Shown: positions 44,588-52,933 of the stretch, one piece after another
How positions within the stretch are numbered: the first letter of the stretch is position 1
Layout: every line of letters begins with the position of its first letter
Assembly (NCBI RefSeq): GCF_002742625.1
Contig: NZ_PEBF01000002.1
Location: 186,001 to 250,000, forward strand
Length of the DNA: 64,000 nucleotides
Source of the DNA: Caulobacter sp. FWC2
GTDB taxonomy: Bacteria > Pseudomonadota > Alphaproteobacteria > Caulobacterales > Caulobacteraceae
Direction: 5' to 3'
The notes under the pieces: model-generated
The model's input: the letters and a program-made list of their open reading frames with translations, nothing else
Databases searched by the model: none
What the model was told of the DNA's origin: nothing
Program-made: the position numbers and the translations under genes

Positions 44588-45597
44588 CAGTGGTCTCCGC
44601 AAAAGGCCGCGGTCACGAGCGGCCAAAGGCCCTCGTCGCCTCGCGCCGCGAGGATGCGTCCCAGTTGGTCGGTCCAGAAGGCGTCGGACCCATATTCGGC
44701 GCGCCAAGCCCACAGGCGGCGCGTCAGGAAGTGCAGGCTGTGTTCATGGGTGAAGCCAATGGCGCCGAAAACAGCGTGGGCGATCGCTGCGCCCTCGCCC
44801 GCGGCCTCGCCGGCCACGGCCTTGGCCGAGGCGGTGGTCACGCGCTGGGCGCTCGGCGCGGCCATCAGGAAGGCGGCCTCCGATGCGGCGACGGCCGCGG
44901 CCGCTTGGGTCGCCAAAACCGCCAGCTGCTGCTGGACGGCCTGGAATTTGCCGATGGGGCGGCCGAATTGGACGCGCTCGTTGGCGTAGTCGGCGCTGAG
45001 TTCGGTCAGGCGACCCAGGGCGCCGGCCATCTGCGCCGATCGCAACATGGCGCCGCCGAGCATCACCGTATCCGTCTCGGCCGAGGCGGCCGCCTCGGCG
45101 ACCTTGGACCTGGCGGCCAAGGTGACCGTGTCGCGCGGTTCGCCCGCGACATTGTTGCCGGGCGCGACAACGGCCTCGGTCAGGGCGTGCAGCGAAATGC
45201 GCCCTGCGCGCGGGTCATGGAGCACCAGCCATTGCGCGTGGCGTCCCCAGGGGACATCGGCCAAAGGCCCGTCGGCCACGCCGCTGGCGAAGACGACGGG
45301 CCCGCTCTCGGGAGGGGGCAGCCCCGCCGCGGCCAGCAGGGCGTTGGCCAAGATAGTCTCGGGCAGGGGGACGGGCGCGGCGGCGGCGCCGCAAGCGCGA
45401 ATGACGACGAAAATATCGGTCCAACTTGCGCCCGCGCCGCCCTGGTCCTCGGGCACGGCGGCGAGCGGAAGGCCTAGTTCCTCGATTTTGGCCCACAGAT
45501 CGGCCGGCCAGGCGCCGGCTTCCGCCGCGCGCAGGGCGTCCGGTGTTACGGCGTCGGCCAAGAGCCGTTCAATACTGTTCTGAAGCAAGGATCGCAT
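44587..45597 (-). CDS. Acyl-CoA dehydrogenase-like subunit, short form
   Basis: A 336-residue protein starting MRSLLQNSIERLLAD. It has the dehydrogenase C-terminal domain (LGRLTELSADYANERVQFGR, then PIGKFQAVQQQLAVLA) but a short, divergent N-terminal half. There is no catalytic Glu in the usual C-terminal place and no clear FAD WITN motif. Steroid-degrading bacteria use alpha2beta2 dehydrogenases in which one subunit is degenerate (FadE28/29, ChsE1/E2). Its ATG overlaps the stop of the adjacent dehydrogenase, as expected for such a pair. The open frame upstream of the ATG is not part of the gene. Confidence 0.85.
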   Translation of the reverse strand: MRSLLQNSIERLLADAVTPDALRAAEAGAWPADLWAKIEELGLPLAAVPEDQGGAGASWTDIFVVIRACGAAAAPVPLPETILANALLAAAGLPPPESGPVVFASGVADGPLADVPWGRHAQWLVLHDPRAGRISLHALTEAVVAPGNNVAGEPRDTVTLAARSKVAEAAASAETDTVMLGGAMLRSAQMAGALGRLTELSADYANERVQFGRPIGKFQAVQQQLAVLATQAAAAVAASEAAFLMAAPSAQRVTTASAKAVAGEAAGEGAAIAHAVFGAIGFTHEHSLHFLTRRLWAWRAEYGSDAFWTDQLGRILAARGDEGLWPLVTAAFCGDH

Positions 45598-46748
45598 CAC
45601 CGAACCCCCAGGCCGCGCGCGAGAATGCCGCGAAGGATTTCCCGCGTGCCGCCCCGCAACGAGAACGAGGGCGCCATGCTTTGGACAATGGCCAGGACCC
45701 GGCGCGTCGTGGCGGTCTTGGCGCCGGGCGGCAGAGAATCGATCAACCGCATCGCCACCTCGACCGTGTCCTGCTCGTAGCCGGTGCCGATATCCTTCAC
45801 GCACGAGGCGGCCCAGACAGGATCGTGGCCGGCCGCCAACTGCGCGGTGACCGAGATCGACATCGACCTTAGAGCCACCAGCCAGGCCGCCAGGCGCCCG
45901 ATCTCGAAAGCCTGGCGAGCGTCCGGTTCGGGACCCACCGCCGCGACAAGGCAGCGGAACAGCGTCATGGCGCTTAGAAAGCGCTCCGGACCGCTCCGCT
46001 CGAACGCCAACTCCGAGGTGGCCTGCGCCCAACCCTCGCCCTCGACCCCGATCAGGGCGTCGGCGTCCAGCCGCACGTCCTCGAAAGTGACCTCGTTGAA
46101 ATGTTCGTGGCCGGACAGATCCTTGATCGGTCGTATCATCACGCCGGGAAGCGCGAGATCGACGAGAAACTGAGATAAGCCGTCATGGCGTTCGCTGGCG
46201 GCGTCGGTGCGCACCAAAGCGATCATGGCTTGGCATCGGTCGGCATTGGTGGTCCAGACCTTGCGGCCATTCAGCAGCCAGGCGCCGTCGCCCTGACGCT
46301 CAGCCTTCGTGCGCACCGAAGCAAGGTCCGAGCCCGACGCAGGCTCGCTCATCCCAATACAGAAGTACATTTCGCCGGCGCATATGGCCGGGAGAAAACG
46401 TTGCTTCTGAGCCGGCGTGCCATGGCGCAGCAGGAGAGGCGCGCTTTGCCGATCGGCGATCCAATGGGCGGTGACAGGCGCGCCCGCCGCCAGGAGCTCC
46501 TCGTTGACCACGAACCTTTCAAAAGGCGAGGCGTCGTGGCCCCCGTATTCCTTCGGGATGCTCAGGCCGAGCCAGCCTTTCGCGCCCAAGGCGCGGCTGA
46601 AATCGGGATCAAAACCCATCCACGACAGGGCGCGTTTTTCCGCCGGATAGGTCGCGCCCCATTTTGCCAGAAAGTCGCGAACCTCCGCGCGCAACGGCTC
46701 CAGGCCTGGCGGCAAAACAGGCGGGCCGAACTGATCAAGCAGATTCAC
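45597..46748 (-). CDS. Acyl-CoA dehydrogenase, probable partner subunit of a heteromeric enzyme
   Basis: A 383-residue dehydrogenase with SEPASGSDLASVRTKAE and KVWTTNADRCQAMIAL (FAD/substrate), HFNEVTFEDVRL and the C-terminal SLRGGTREILRGILARGLG, typical of FadE29-like subunits of terpenoid and steroid pathways. First gene of a minus-strand operon (dehydrogenase, dehydrogenase, crotonase, dehydrogenase, SDR) linked by ATGA overlaps. The promoter region contains an operator-like pair. Confidence 0.9.
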   Translation of the reverse strand: MNLLDQFGPPVLPPGLEPLRAEVRDFLAKWGATYPAEKRALSWMGFDPDFSRALGAKGWLGLSIPKEYGGHDASPFERFVVNEELLAAGAPVTAHWIADRQSAPLLLRHGTPAQKQRFLPAICAGEMYFCIGMSEPASGSDLASVRTKAERQGDGAWLLNGRKVWTTNADRCQAMIALVRTDAASERHDGLSQFLVDLALPGVMIRPIKDLSGHEHFNEVTFEDVRLDADALIGVEGEGWAQATSELAFERSGPERFLSAMTLFRCLVAAVGPEPDARQAFEIGRLAAWLVALRSMSISVTAQLAAGHDPVWAASCVKDIGTGYEQDTVEVAMRLIDSLPPGAKTATTRRVLAIVQSMAPSFSLRGGTREILRGILARGLGVR

Positions 46749-46796
46749 GAGGGCTCCCCAGGGACGTTGGATCGGCTCTCTTTGGAGCGACTGGAC

Positions 46797-46831
46797 TTAT
46801 ACACGCTAGAATATCGTTCTGAACAGAGAAT
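46797..46831. promoter_or_regulatory. Tandem operator-like palindromes, site D
   Basis: GTTCTGAACAGAGAAT at 46816-46831 (11 of 16 to consensus) and a half-site copy ending in AGAAT at 46797-46812 start 19 bases apart. They lie between the divergent dehydrogenase operon (start 46748) and the hydroxyacyl-CoA dehydrogenase operon (start 47002), so could control both. Confidence 0.45.
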
Positions 46832-47001
46832 TTTGTTTGCGGCTGGGTCGAGTTTCCCCTTACTGTTCAGCGGGCGATGCGGCGGTGAATCCGTCGCGCA
46901 CGGGAGGAGCAGCGTCTGACGCGACCGGCGCCGCCGGCGGTCATCGGCGCATCGGCGCTCGCGACAACGCGAGCGGTCCGGTTCAACAAGGGGAAGACAT
47001 T

Positions 47002-47892
47002 TTGGCCAAGGTAGCAGTGGTAGGCGCTGGCCTGATGGGCGTGGGGATCGCGCACGCGTTCGCGTCCTCGGGGCACCAGGTGCGCCTGATCGATGTTTCA
47101 TCCGAGCAGTTGGCCAAGGCCGAAAAGACGATCGCGGGCATTCTCGCCGACGGGGTTCGGCTTGGTAAGGTCGACGAAGGCGTCGCGGCCGCCGCCCTGG
47201 CGGCGCTGACGACCTCCGAGAGCGTGTCCGACGGGGCGGTCGGCGTCGATCTCCTGGTCGAGACCGTTTCGGAAAATCTGGCGATCAAGATCGATGTGGT
47301 GCGTAAGGCCGAAGCCGTCATGGCCCCGACGGGCCTGATCGCCACCAACACCTCCGCGCTCAGCGTGACCGAGATCGCGGCCGCCTGCCAGGACCCGACG
47401 CGGGTCATCGGCATGCACTTCTTCAACCCCGTCCAGAAGATGAAGCTGGTGGAGCTGGTTCGCGGGCTGGCCACCACGGACGAAGCCGTGGCGCTATGCC
47501 GTGACTATGTCGCCCAGCTGGGCAAGACCGCGATCGTCGTCAACGAAACGCCCGGGCTGACCACGAGCAGGATGTCGGCCATGGCCGGCAACGAAGCGAT
47601 GTGGATGCTGCAAGAAGGCGCCGCGAGCGCCGAAGACATCGACACCGCCTTGAGGATGGGCTTCAACCACCCCATGGGACCGCTCGAACTGGGCGACCTT
47701 ACCGGCTGGGATACGCGCCTGTCGGTGCTGCACTATCTGCACGCCACCCTCGGCGACAAGTTCCGGCCCTGTCCGCTGATCATCAAGATGGTCAAGGCTG
47801 GCCGCTACGGCCGCAAGGTCGGCTGGGGCGTCTACAAGTACGAGAATGGCGTGAAGGTGCCAGGCTCGGGAATGCGCGGGAGCCAGCTGTGA
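47002..47892 (+). CDS. 3-hydroxyacyl-CoA dehydrogenase
   Basis: A 296-residue NAD-dependent enzyme of the 3-hydroxybutyryl-CoA dehydrogenase type. The start is a TTG preceded by AAGGGGAAG, giving LAKVAVVGAGLMGVGIAHAF with the GXGXXG motif. MHFFNPVQKMKLVELVRG holds the catalytic His; NHPMGPLELGDLTGWDTRL is the C-terminal signature. It carries out the third beta-oxidation step of the island. Overlaps the thiolase start by four bases. Confidence 0.93.
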   Translation: MAKVAVVGAGLMGVGIAHAFASSGHQVRLIDVSSEQLAKAEKTIAGILADGVRLGKVDEGVAAAALAALTTSESVSDGAVGVDLLVETVSENLAIKIDVVRKAEAVMAPTGLIATNTSALSVTEIAAACQDPTRVIGMHFFNPVQKMKLVELVRGLATTDEAVALCRDYVAQLGKTAIVVNETPGLTTSRMSAMAGNEAMWMLQEGAASAEDIDTALRMGFNHPMGPLELGDLTGWDTRLSVLHYLHATLGDKFRPCPLIIKMVKAGRYGRKVGWGVYKYENGVKVPGSGMRGSQL

Positions 47893-49085
47893 ACCCGGTC
47901 TATGTGGTCGCCGCGGTGCGCACGCCGATCGGCCGGTTCCGGGGTGCGTTGGCCGGGGTGCGCGCCGACCACCTGGGCGCCCACGCGCTGAATAAGCTGG
48001 TCGCCCGCGCCGGCGTGGGCGCAGAACACATCGACGACGTGATCTTCGGATGTGTCACCCAGATCGGCGAGCAGTCGGCAAACATCGCGCGGACCTCGCT
48101 GCTCGGCGCGGGCTGGCCCGAGAGCATTCCAGCCATGACGGTGGACCGAAAGTGCGGATCGTCGGAAGCCGCGATCCATATCGGCGCGGCTCAGATCGCC
48201 GCTGGCGTGAGCGACCTGGTCGTCGCCGGCGGCGCCGAGGCAATGTCGCGCGTGCCGATGGGATCCAATCGAGCCATCCATGGCGAGGCGTTCGGCTGGA
48301 TGGTTTCGGATCGCTACGAGACGACTTCGCAGGGCGAGGCGGCCGAGCGGATCGCTGATAAGTATGGCTTTGATCGTGACGTGTTGGACGATTTCGCCGC
48401 CGAGTCCCATCGCCGCGCCGCCGCCGCCACGGACGCCGGGCGCTTCGTCGCCGAAACCGTCGCCGTTCCGGTCGCCGAGCTCTGCGAAAAAGACTGGGAG
48501 GGGCCGCGTGACCCTCTCGAGGCCGACCAGACCATCCGCCGCGACACCAGCCGCGAGAAACTTTCGACGCTGAAAACCAGCTTCCGTGAGCAGGGGCGCA
48601 TCACCGCGGGCAACGCTTCGCAAATCTCCGACGGGGCGGCGGTGGTGCTGCTCGCCTCTGAAGCCGCCGTCAAACGCTTCAACCTGACTCCGCTGGCGCG
48701 AATCCGCTCCGTCGCCGTCGTCGGGGCGGATCCGACCCTGATGCTGGAGGGCCCGATCGCCGCCAGCCGTAAGGCGGCGGCGCTGGCGGGTCTCGCGTTT
48801 GACGATATCGCGCTGTTCGAGGTCAATGAAGCCTTCGCCAGCGTGCCGATGATGTGGATGCAGGCGACCGGCGTGGACGCCGATCGACTGAACGTCAACG
48901 GCGGGGCCATCGCCTTGGGCCATCCGTTGGGCGCGACGGGCGCGCGGATCGCCACCAGCCTGATCCACGAGTTGCGCCGCACCGGCCAACGATACGGGCT
49001 GCAGGCCATCTGCTGCGCTGGCGGCCTGGCGACCGCCACCGTGTACGAAAATCTGGACGCGTCGGCCGCGCCCGCGGTCGTATGA
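47889..49085 (+). CDS. Acetyl-CoA acetyltransferase (thiolase)
   Basis: A 398-residue thiolase starting at GTG. Nucleophile Cys in TVDRKCGSSEAAIHIGAAQI, general-base His in GGAIALGHPLGATGARI, and second Cys in AICCAGGLATA. VVAAVRTPIGRFRGALAGV is the normal N-terminus. With the dehydrogenase upstream it completes chain shortening by thiolysis. GTGA and ATGA overlaps tie it to both neighbours. Confidence 0.93.
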   Translation: MNPVYVVAAVRTPIGRFRGALAGVRADHLGAHALNKLVARAGVGAEHIDDVIFGCVTQIGEQSANIARTSLLGAGWPESIPAMTVDRKCGSSEAAIHIGAAQIAAGVSDLVVAGGAEAMSRVPMGSNRAIHGEAFGWMVSDRYETTSQGEAAERIADKYGFDRDVLDDFAAESHRRAAAATDAGRFVAETVAVPVAELCEKDWEGPRDPLEADQTIRRDTSREKLSTLKTSFREQGRITAGNASQISDGAAVVLLASEAAVKRFNLTPLARIRSVAVVGADPTLMLEGPIAASRKAAALAGLAFDDIALFEVNEAFASVPMMWMQATGVDADRLNVNGGAIALGHPLGATGARIATSLIHELRRTGQRYGLQAICCAGGLATATVYENLDASAAPAVV

Positions 49086-49723
49086 CTATGCCCAAACTCA
49101 CCTACTACTATACGCCCACGACCTGCTCTCTGGCGTCCCATGTCGCGCTCGAGGAGTCGGGGCTGCCGTTCGAAGCCAGCCGGGTGCGGCTTCACGATCC
49201 CGAGGCGGTCGAGATCTGGCGACGGACAAACCCCGCGGGCGGGGTGCCCGCGCTGATGTGCGACGAGCGTCTGCTGACTGAGAACGTCGCCATCCTCCAC
49301 CATGTCGCGCATCTGGCGCCGCACGCCCAGCTTCTGCCTGACGATGGGTTCGATCAGGCCAGCGCGCTGTCTCTGACCGCCTGGTTCGCGAGCACCGTCC
49401 ACATCACTGGCCGGATGGCGAGAGCCCCGTTCCGCTTCACGCCTGACCAGACGACCCATGAGGCGCTGAGCGCCGAGGGGCGACGTCGGTTCGAAGCCAA
49501 TCTGCGGAAGGTCGACGGGTTGCTGACCGGTCGAGACTGGCTGGTGGGCGATCGCCTCTCGGTCGCCGACGCCTATGCGCTGGTGTTCTACGCCTGGGGC
49601 GTCGCGGGCGACTATCCGATGGCCGAGTTGAAGCATTTTTCAGCGCTAGCGCGTCGCATGGCCGAACGGCCTGGCGTTCAGCGCGCCATGGCGCGCGAGA
49701 AGACGCCGCCATTTCCGTCTTGA
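49082..49723 (+). CDS. Glutathione S-transferase family protein
   Basis: A 213-residue GST. The N-terminal thioredoxin-like domain begins LTYYYTPTTCSLASHVALEE and holds NPAGGVPAL (cis-Pro) and LTENVAILHH. The helical C-terminal domain contains WLVGDRLSVADAYALVFYAW. The TTCSLASHVAL segment resembles beta-class GSTs, whose Cys can form a mixed disulfide with glutathione. It could act as an isomerase, ring opener or detoxifier in the pathway. Overlaps the thiolase stop. Confidence 0.85.
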   Translation: MTMPKLTYYYTPTTCSLASHVALEESGLPFEASRVRLHDPEAVEIWRRTNPAGGVPALMCDERLLTENVAILHHVAHLAPHAQLLPDDGFDQASALSLTAWFASTVHITGRMARAPFRFTPDQTTHEALSAEGRRRFEANLRKVDGLLTGRDWLVGDRLSVADAYALVFYAWGVAGDYPMAELKHFSALARRMAERPGVQRAMAREKTPPFPS

Positions 49724-49741
49724 GCAACGAAGAGGCCTGCC

Positions 49742-50410
49742 ATGACCAATGTCGTCATCGTCACCGGAGCGTCCGGCGCCTTGGGTCGGGCCGTGGTCAT
49801 GCGTTTGAAGGCCGACGGCTTCGCCGTCGCGGCCGTGGACGCCGCGCCCGTCATGGAGATCGATGCGGATCTGGTGCTGCCGAAGGTGGATCTCGCCGAC
49901 GCCGCGGCGGTGGGGGCGGCGTTCGAGGCCGTGGCGTCGACCTTGGGGTCGGTGAACGGGTTGGCCAACATCGCCGGCGGCTTCGTTTGGGAGCCAATCG
50001 TCGGTGGCGAAGCCGGCACCTGGGATCGCATGTTCCGCACTAACCTTCTGACGGCCGCCCTGGCCAGCCGCGCGGCGCTTCCCAGTCTGCTGAAGCAGGG
50101 GGGCGCGATCGTCAATGTCGGCGCGGCCGGCGCCATCGATCCAGCGACCGGCATGGCGCCCTATGCCGCCTCCAAGGCCGGGGTGATGGCCATGACCCGG
50201 AGCCTGGCGGCCGAACTTCGCGGCACGGGCGTTCGCGTCAACGCCATCCTGCCGACGATCCTCGACACGCCGACCAATCGCCAGGATATGCCCGACGCCA
50301 ACCCCGCCGAATGGATCAAGCCGGCCGACGCGGCGGAGGTCATCGCCTTTCTGCTGTCTGACGCCGCCGTGGCGATCAACGGATCCGGCATTACCCTGGC
50401 CGTTTCCTAG
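49742..50410 (+). CDS. SDR family oxidoreductase
   Basis: A 222-residue, slightly short SDR: VTGASGALGRAVVMRLKADG, NIAGGFVWEP, YAASKAGVMAMTRSLAAEL with Tyr and Lys in place. The usual catalytic Ser region reads VNVGAAGAIDPATGMAPY, with Ala or Gly where Ser is expected, so activity may be reduced or changed. The C-terminus (GSGITLAVS) is normal. Last gene of the 47-50.4 kb plus-strand run. Confidence 0.85.
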   Translation: MTNVVIVTGASGALGRAVVMRLKADGFAVAAVDAAPVMEIDADLVLPKVDLADAAAVGAAFEAVASTLGSVNGLANIAGGFVWEPIVGGEAGTWDRMFRTNLLTAALASRAALPSLLKQGGAIVNVGAAGAIDPATGMAPYAASKAGVMAMTRSLAAELRGTGVRVNAILPTILDTPTNRQDMPDANPAEWIKPADAAEVIAFLLSDAAVAINGSGITLAVS

Positions 50411-50422
50411 GGGCGGAGATTT

Positions 50423-51394
50423 TCAGCCGGCCCGGTTGTCGTCAGCGGCGCCGAGCCCCAGCGGGTTCGAGGCGTCCGGCTGGCCAGCGTCGATGGCCAG
50501 CGTCTTGGCCCGCTTGCTCTGGATTTCCCGGATCGTGATGTAGAGCGTCGAGACCACGATCACCCCGGCTCCGACATAGGTGAAGGCGTCGGGCCATTCG
50601 CCGAATACGACCAGACCCGCGATGATCGACAACACCAGCCGAGCATAGTCGATCGGGGCCAGGACGGCGGCCTCGCCGACCGCCATCCCTTTGATGAACA
50701 GCACTTGGTTGGCGGCGCTGAGCAGGCCGATCAGAAACAGCGGGATAAGATCGGCGGGGCTGGGCCAGCGCCAGTCGGCCAGGGCCAACGGCAAGCATAG
50801 CAACTCGCCCATGATACTGGACCAGACCAGGATCGAGCTCGCCGACAGATCCCGGGTCAGGGATTTCACGCCCGTGATCGTGCCGGCCAAGCACAGGGCC
50901 GAGACGAGCGCGGCCAGGTGAGGCCAGCCCAAGGCGGTGTCCGCGCCCCAAGGGCGCATGATGATGACGACGCCGATGAAGCCGACCACCACTGCGGCGA
51001 TCCGGCTTGGGCCGATCGTTTCGCGAAGGAACAGCGCCGCCAGCAGCACGACCCATAGCGGCCGGGTGAACGACAGGGCGTTGGCCTCGGCCATTGGCAT
51101 GGCTTCGTAGGTGTAGAGCAGCAGGACCATGCCCACCGTGGCGAGCAGTGAGCGCACGAACAGGGCGGGCATCGTCGCGCGGGGCACCAGCAGCACCTGC
51201 CGCGGGCTGCGGAGCATGAAGGGGATGGCGACGATCAGCGACCCGGTCTGCCTATAGAAGTTCTGCAGGTGCGAGGGGTAGTCGCCGCTGAGGTGCTTCA
51301 CCAGGATGGTCATGCCGACGAAGGTAACGGCCGAGAGCAGCAGCCACACGGCGCCCTGAACGTTGGGCGCCAGGCGCGAGAAGGGGCCCTTCAA
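50423..51394 (-). CDS. EamA/DMT family transporter
   Basis: A 323-residue inner-membrane protein with about ten hydrophobic helices in two EamA repeats (e.g. AVWLLLSAVTFVGMTILV; VILAPIDYARLVLSIIAGLV). A charged cytoplasmic tail follows (about residues 290-323). DMT transporters export or import small metabolites. Its start overlaps the stop of the AhpD-like gene, so it belongs to the minus-strand operon from the MFS gene. Substrate unknown. Confidence 0.88.
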   Translation of the reverse strand: MKGPFSRLAPNVQGAVWLLLSAVTFVGMTILVKHLSGDYPSHLQNFYRQTGSLIVAIPFMLRSPRQVLLVPRATMPALFVRSLLATVGMVLLLYTYEAMPMAEANALSFTRPLWVVLLAALFLRETIGPSRIAAVVVGFIGVVIIMRPWGADTALGWPHLAALVSALCLAGTITGVKSLTRDLSASSILVWSSIMGELLCLPLALADWRWPSPADLIPLFLIGLLSAANQVLFIKGMAVGEAAVLAPIDYARLVLSIIAGLVVFGEWPDAFTYVGAGVIVVSTLYITIREIQSKRAKTLAIDAGQPDASNPLGLGAADDNRAG

Positions 51395-51912
51395 GCGGAT
51401 GTGTCCTCATAACCCTTCAGCACATAGGTCATGCGGCCGCCAGCCAGCATCAGGCCGCTGAACAGGTGGAGCTCGACGATCTGCTCTTCGCTGAAATGTA
51501 GGCGCAAATGGTCGTAGACCTCGTCGCCAAGCGAAAAATAATCGCCGGCGAAAAGTTCGGCGAAACGCAGGGCGGCCTGTTCGGACGGACTGAAGCGCGG
51601 ATCGGACCAGTCGCTGCAGGCGACGACGTCAGCCTCGCTGACGTCGTCGGACTTGCGGGCGATTTGGCAGACCGGACAGGTGGTGATCGAGGCGATCTTC
51701 AGGCGGACCAATTCCCGAAGGCGGTCCGGTAAGACACCGCGCTCGTGAATCTCCGCCATCGTCGCGAGCCAGGCGTTGGCCGCGGCCGGCCGGTGAGCCC
51801 AGATCTGCACCGGTAAGGTGTTGGAAAGCATCCGCGTCGCGGTTCCCCGTTCGATCGAAGCGCTGAGCGGTTCTGGCAGGGCCTCCAGGGGCAGGGGCGC
51901 GACGCGGGCCAC
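51391..51912 (-). CDS. Carboxymuconolactone decarboxylase/AhpD-like protein
   Basis: A 173-residue CMD-domain protein starting at GTG. The redox motif CPVC is followed by QIARKSDDVSE, as in AhpD-like alkylhydroperoxidases, although the His usually three residues after the second Cys is not present. It may protect against peroxides made by the pathway or act in a decarboxylation or isomerisation. It overlaps the EamA gene and follows the VOC gene by two bases. Confidence 0.82.
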   Translation of the reverse strand: MARVAPLPLEALPEPLSASIERGTATRMLSNTLPVQIWAHRPAAANAWLATMAEIHERGVLPDRLRELVRLKIASITTCPVCQIARKSDDVSEADVVACSDWSDPRFSPSEQAALRFAELFAGDYFSLGDEVYDHLRLHFSEEQIVELHLFSGLMLAGGRMTYVLKGYEDTSA

Positions 51913-51914
51913 GA

Positions 51915-52883
51915 TCAGCCCTCGTCTTCGCAGAATTCGAAGATCGCCCCGCCCAGTTCGGCCGGATCGACGCGCAGCAGAGCGCCGCCGACGGCCTGGC
52001 AGTCCTCGATGTGTTCGAATTTCACGCCCAGGGCGGCCAAGCGTTCAGCCTTGGCCTCAAGGCCGTTGACCGAAATGCGGATGTAGTGCGGCCCTGGCCC
52101 CCAATTGTGCAGGTAGCGGCCCGTCGGGCTGTCCCACTTCGTGGGTTGGATGACATCGAGCGTCGCGCTGGTTCCCAGATTGAAGCCGATGCGGGCGCGT
52201 TTGTAGCCCTCGCGGTCCAATTGCTCGACCGAACCGGCCGGTTGTAGATCCAGGTTCAGGTCTAAACGGCGCAGGACATCGTCGAGGTCGCGCACCAGGA
52301 AGCCACGGCCGACGACCCGCACCATGTCGCCAGGCTTGGGGTCGCGAGGGCGGGGCGGGGGGACGTTGAACGCCTCGGCCGGCATTTGAATAGCCGCCAG
52401 GGGGATAACCTCGATGCACAGCCCGCCATCGACGGACGGCTCATAGACGGGCTTTTCCGGCGTGCAGCCGACCCACAGTCGATCGAACGGCATTTCCGGC
52501 GTCAGCTGGGCCAGACGGAAGGGCTGGCCCTTGCTCTGCAGGTGCTCGATCACGCCGCCGATGTTGTCGGAGACCAGGACCGTGGCGTGGGTCTTGATGG
52601 GCCGGAACGGCCCCTGAAAATCCTCGAGACTCTTGAGAAAGCCTGGGAACATCGGATCGCCCTGATTGGGGAAGTCCAGGTGGCCCTGGGGTTCGACGCG
52701 CGTGGGCGACACCGCCAGCGATTTGTGCACCCTCAGGAAGTGGGCGATATAGGGATGACCCGGAAAGGCCTGGCGCCAGTTCGCATGGCCGTGGATTTCC
52801 AGTTTGCTGACGATCTGTTCGGCCGTCTTGTCGGCGTCGTGGACCATCAGATCGCCGCTGAGCAGCAGGTCATAGAGGCTCAT
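51915..52883 (-). CDS. Two-module VOC (glyoxalase/dioxygenase superfamily) protein
   Basis: A 322-residue protein starting MSLYDLLLSGDLMVHDADKT. Residues about 90-200 and 205-320 look like two VOC modules (THATVLVSDNIGGVIEHLQS; GPHYIRISVNGLEAKAERLA, ending FEFCEDEG). Metal ligands are not as clear as in classical extradiol dioxygenases. Related long VOC proteins are common in terpenoid and steroid clusters without a settled role. The open frame continues upstream to 53183 but this is not the gene. Confidence 0.75.
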   Translation of the reverse strand: MSLYDLLLSGDLMVHDADKTAEQIVSKLEIHGHANWRQAFPGHPYIAHFLRVHKSLAVSPTRVEPQGHLDFPNQGDPMFPGFLKSLEDFQGPFRPIKTHATVLVSDNIGGVIEHLQSKGQPFRLAQLTPEMPFDRLWVGCTPEKPVYEPSVDGGLCIEVIPLAAIQMPAEAFNVPPPRPRDPKPGDMVRVVGRGFLVRDLDDVLRRLDLNLDLQPAGSVEQLDREGYKRARIGFNLGTSATLDVIQPTKWDSPTGRYLHNWGPGPHYIRISVNGLEAKAERLAALGVKFEHIEDCQAVGGALLRVDPAELGGAIFEFCEDEG

Positions 52884-52933
52884 CTTGTTCTCCCTTAGCG
52901 TCGGCCGCGCGGCGCGCTGGCCGTTCGTTGTCT

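Noticed and set aside
44587..46032. Longer form of the short dehydrogenase subunit
   Set aside because: The added N-terminus lies inside the neighbouring dehydrogenase gene in a different frame and has no dehydrogenase similarity. The ATG at 45597 overlaps the neighbour stop as in the rest of the operon.
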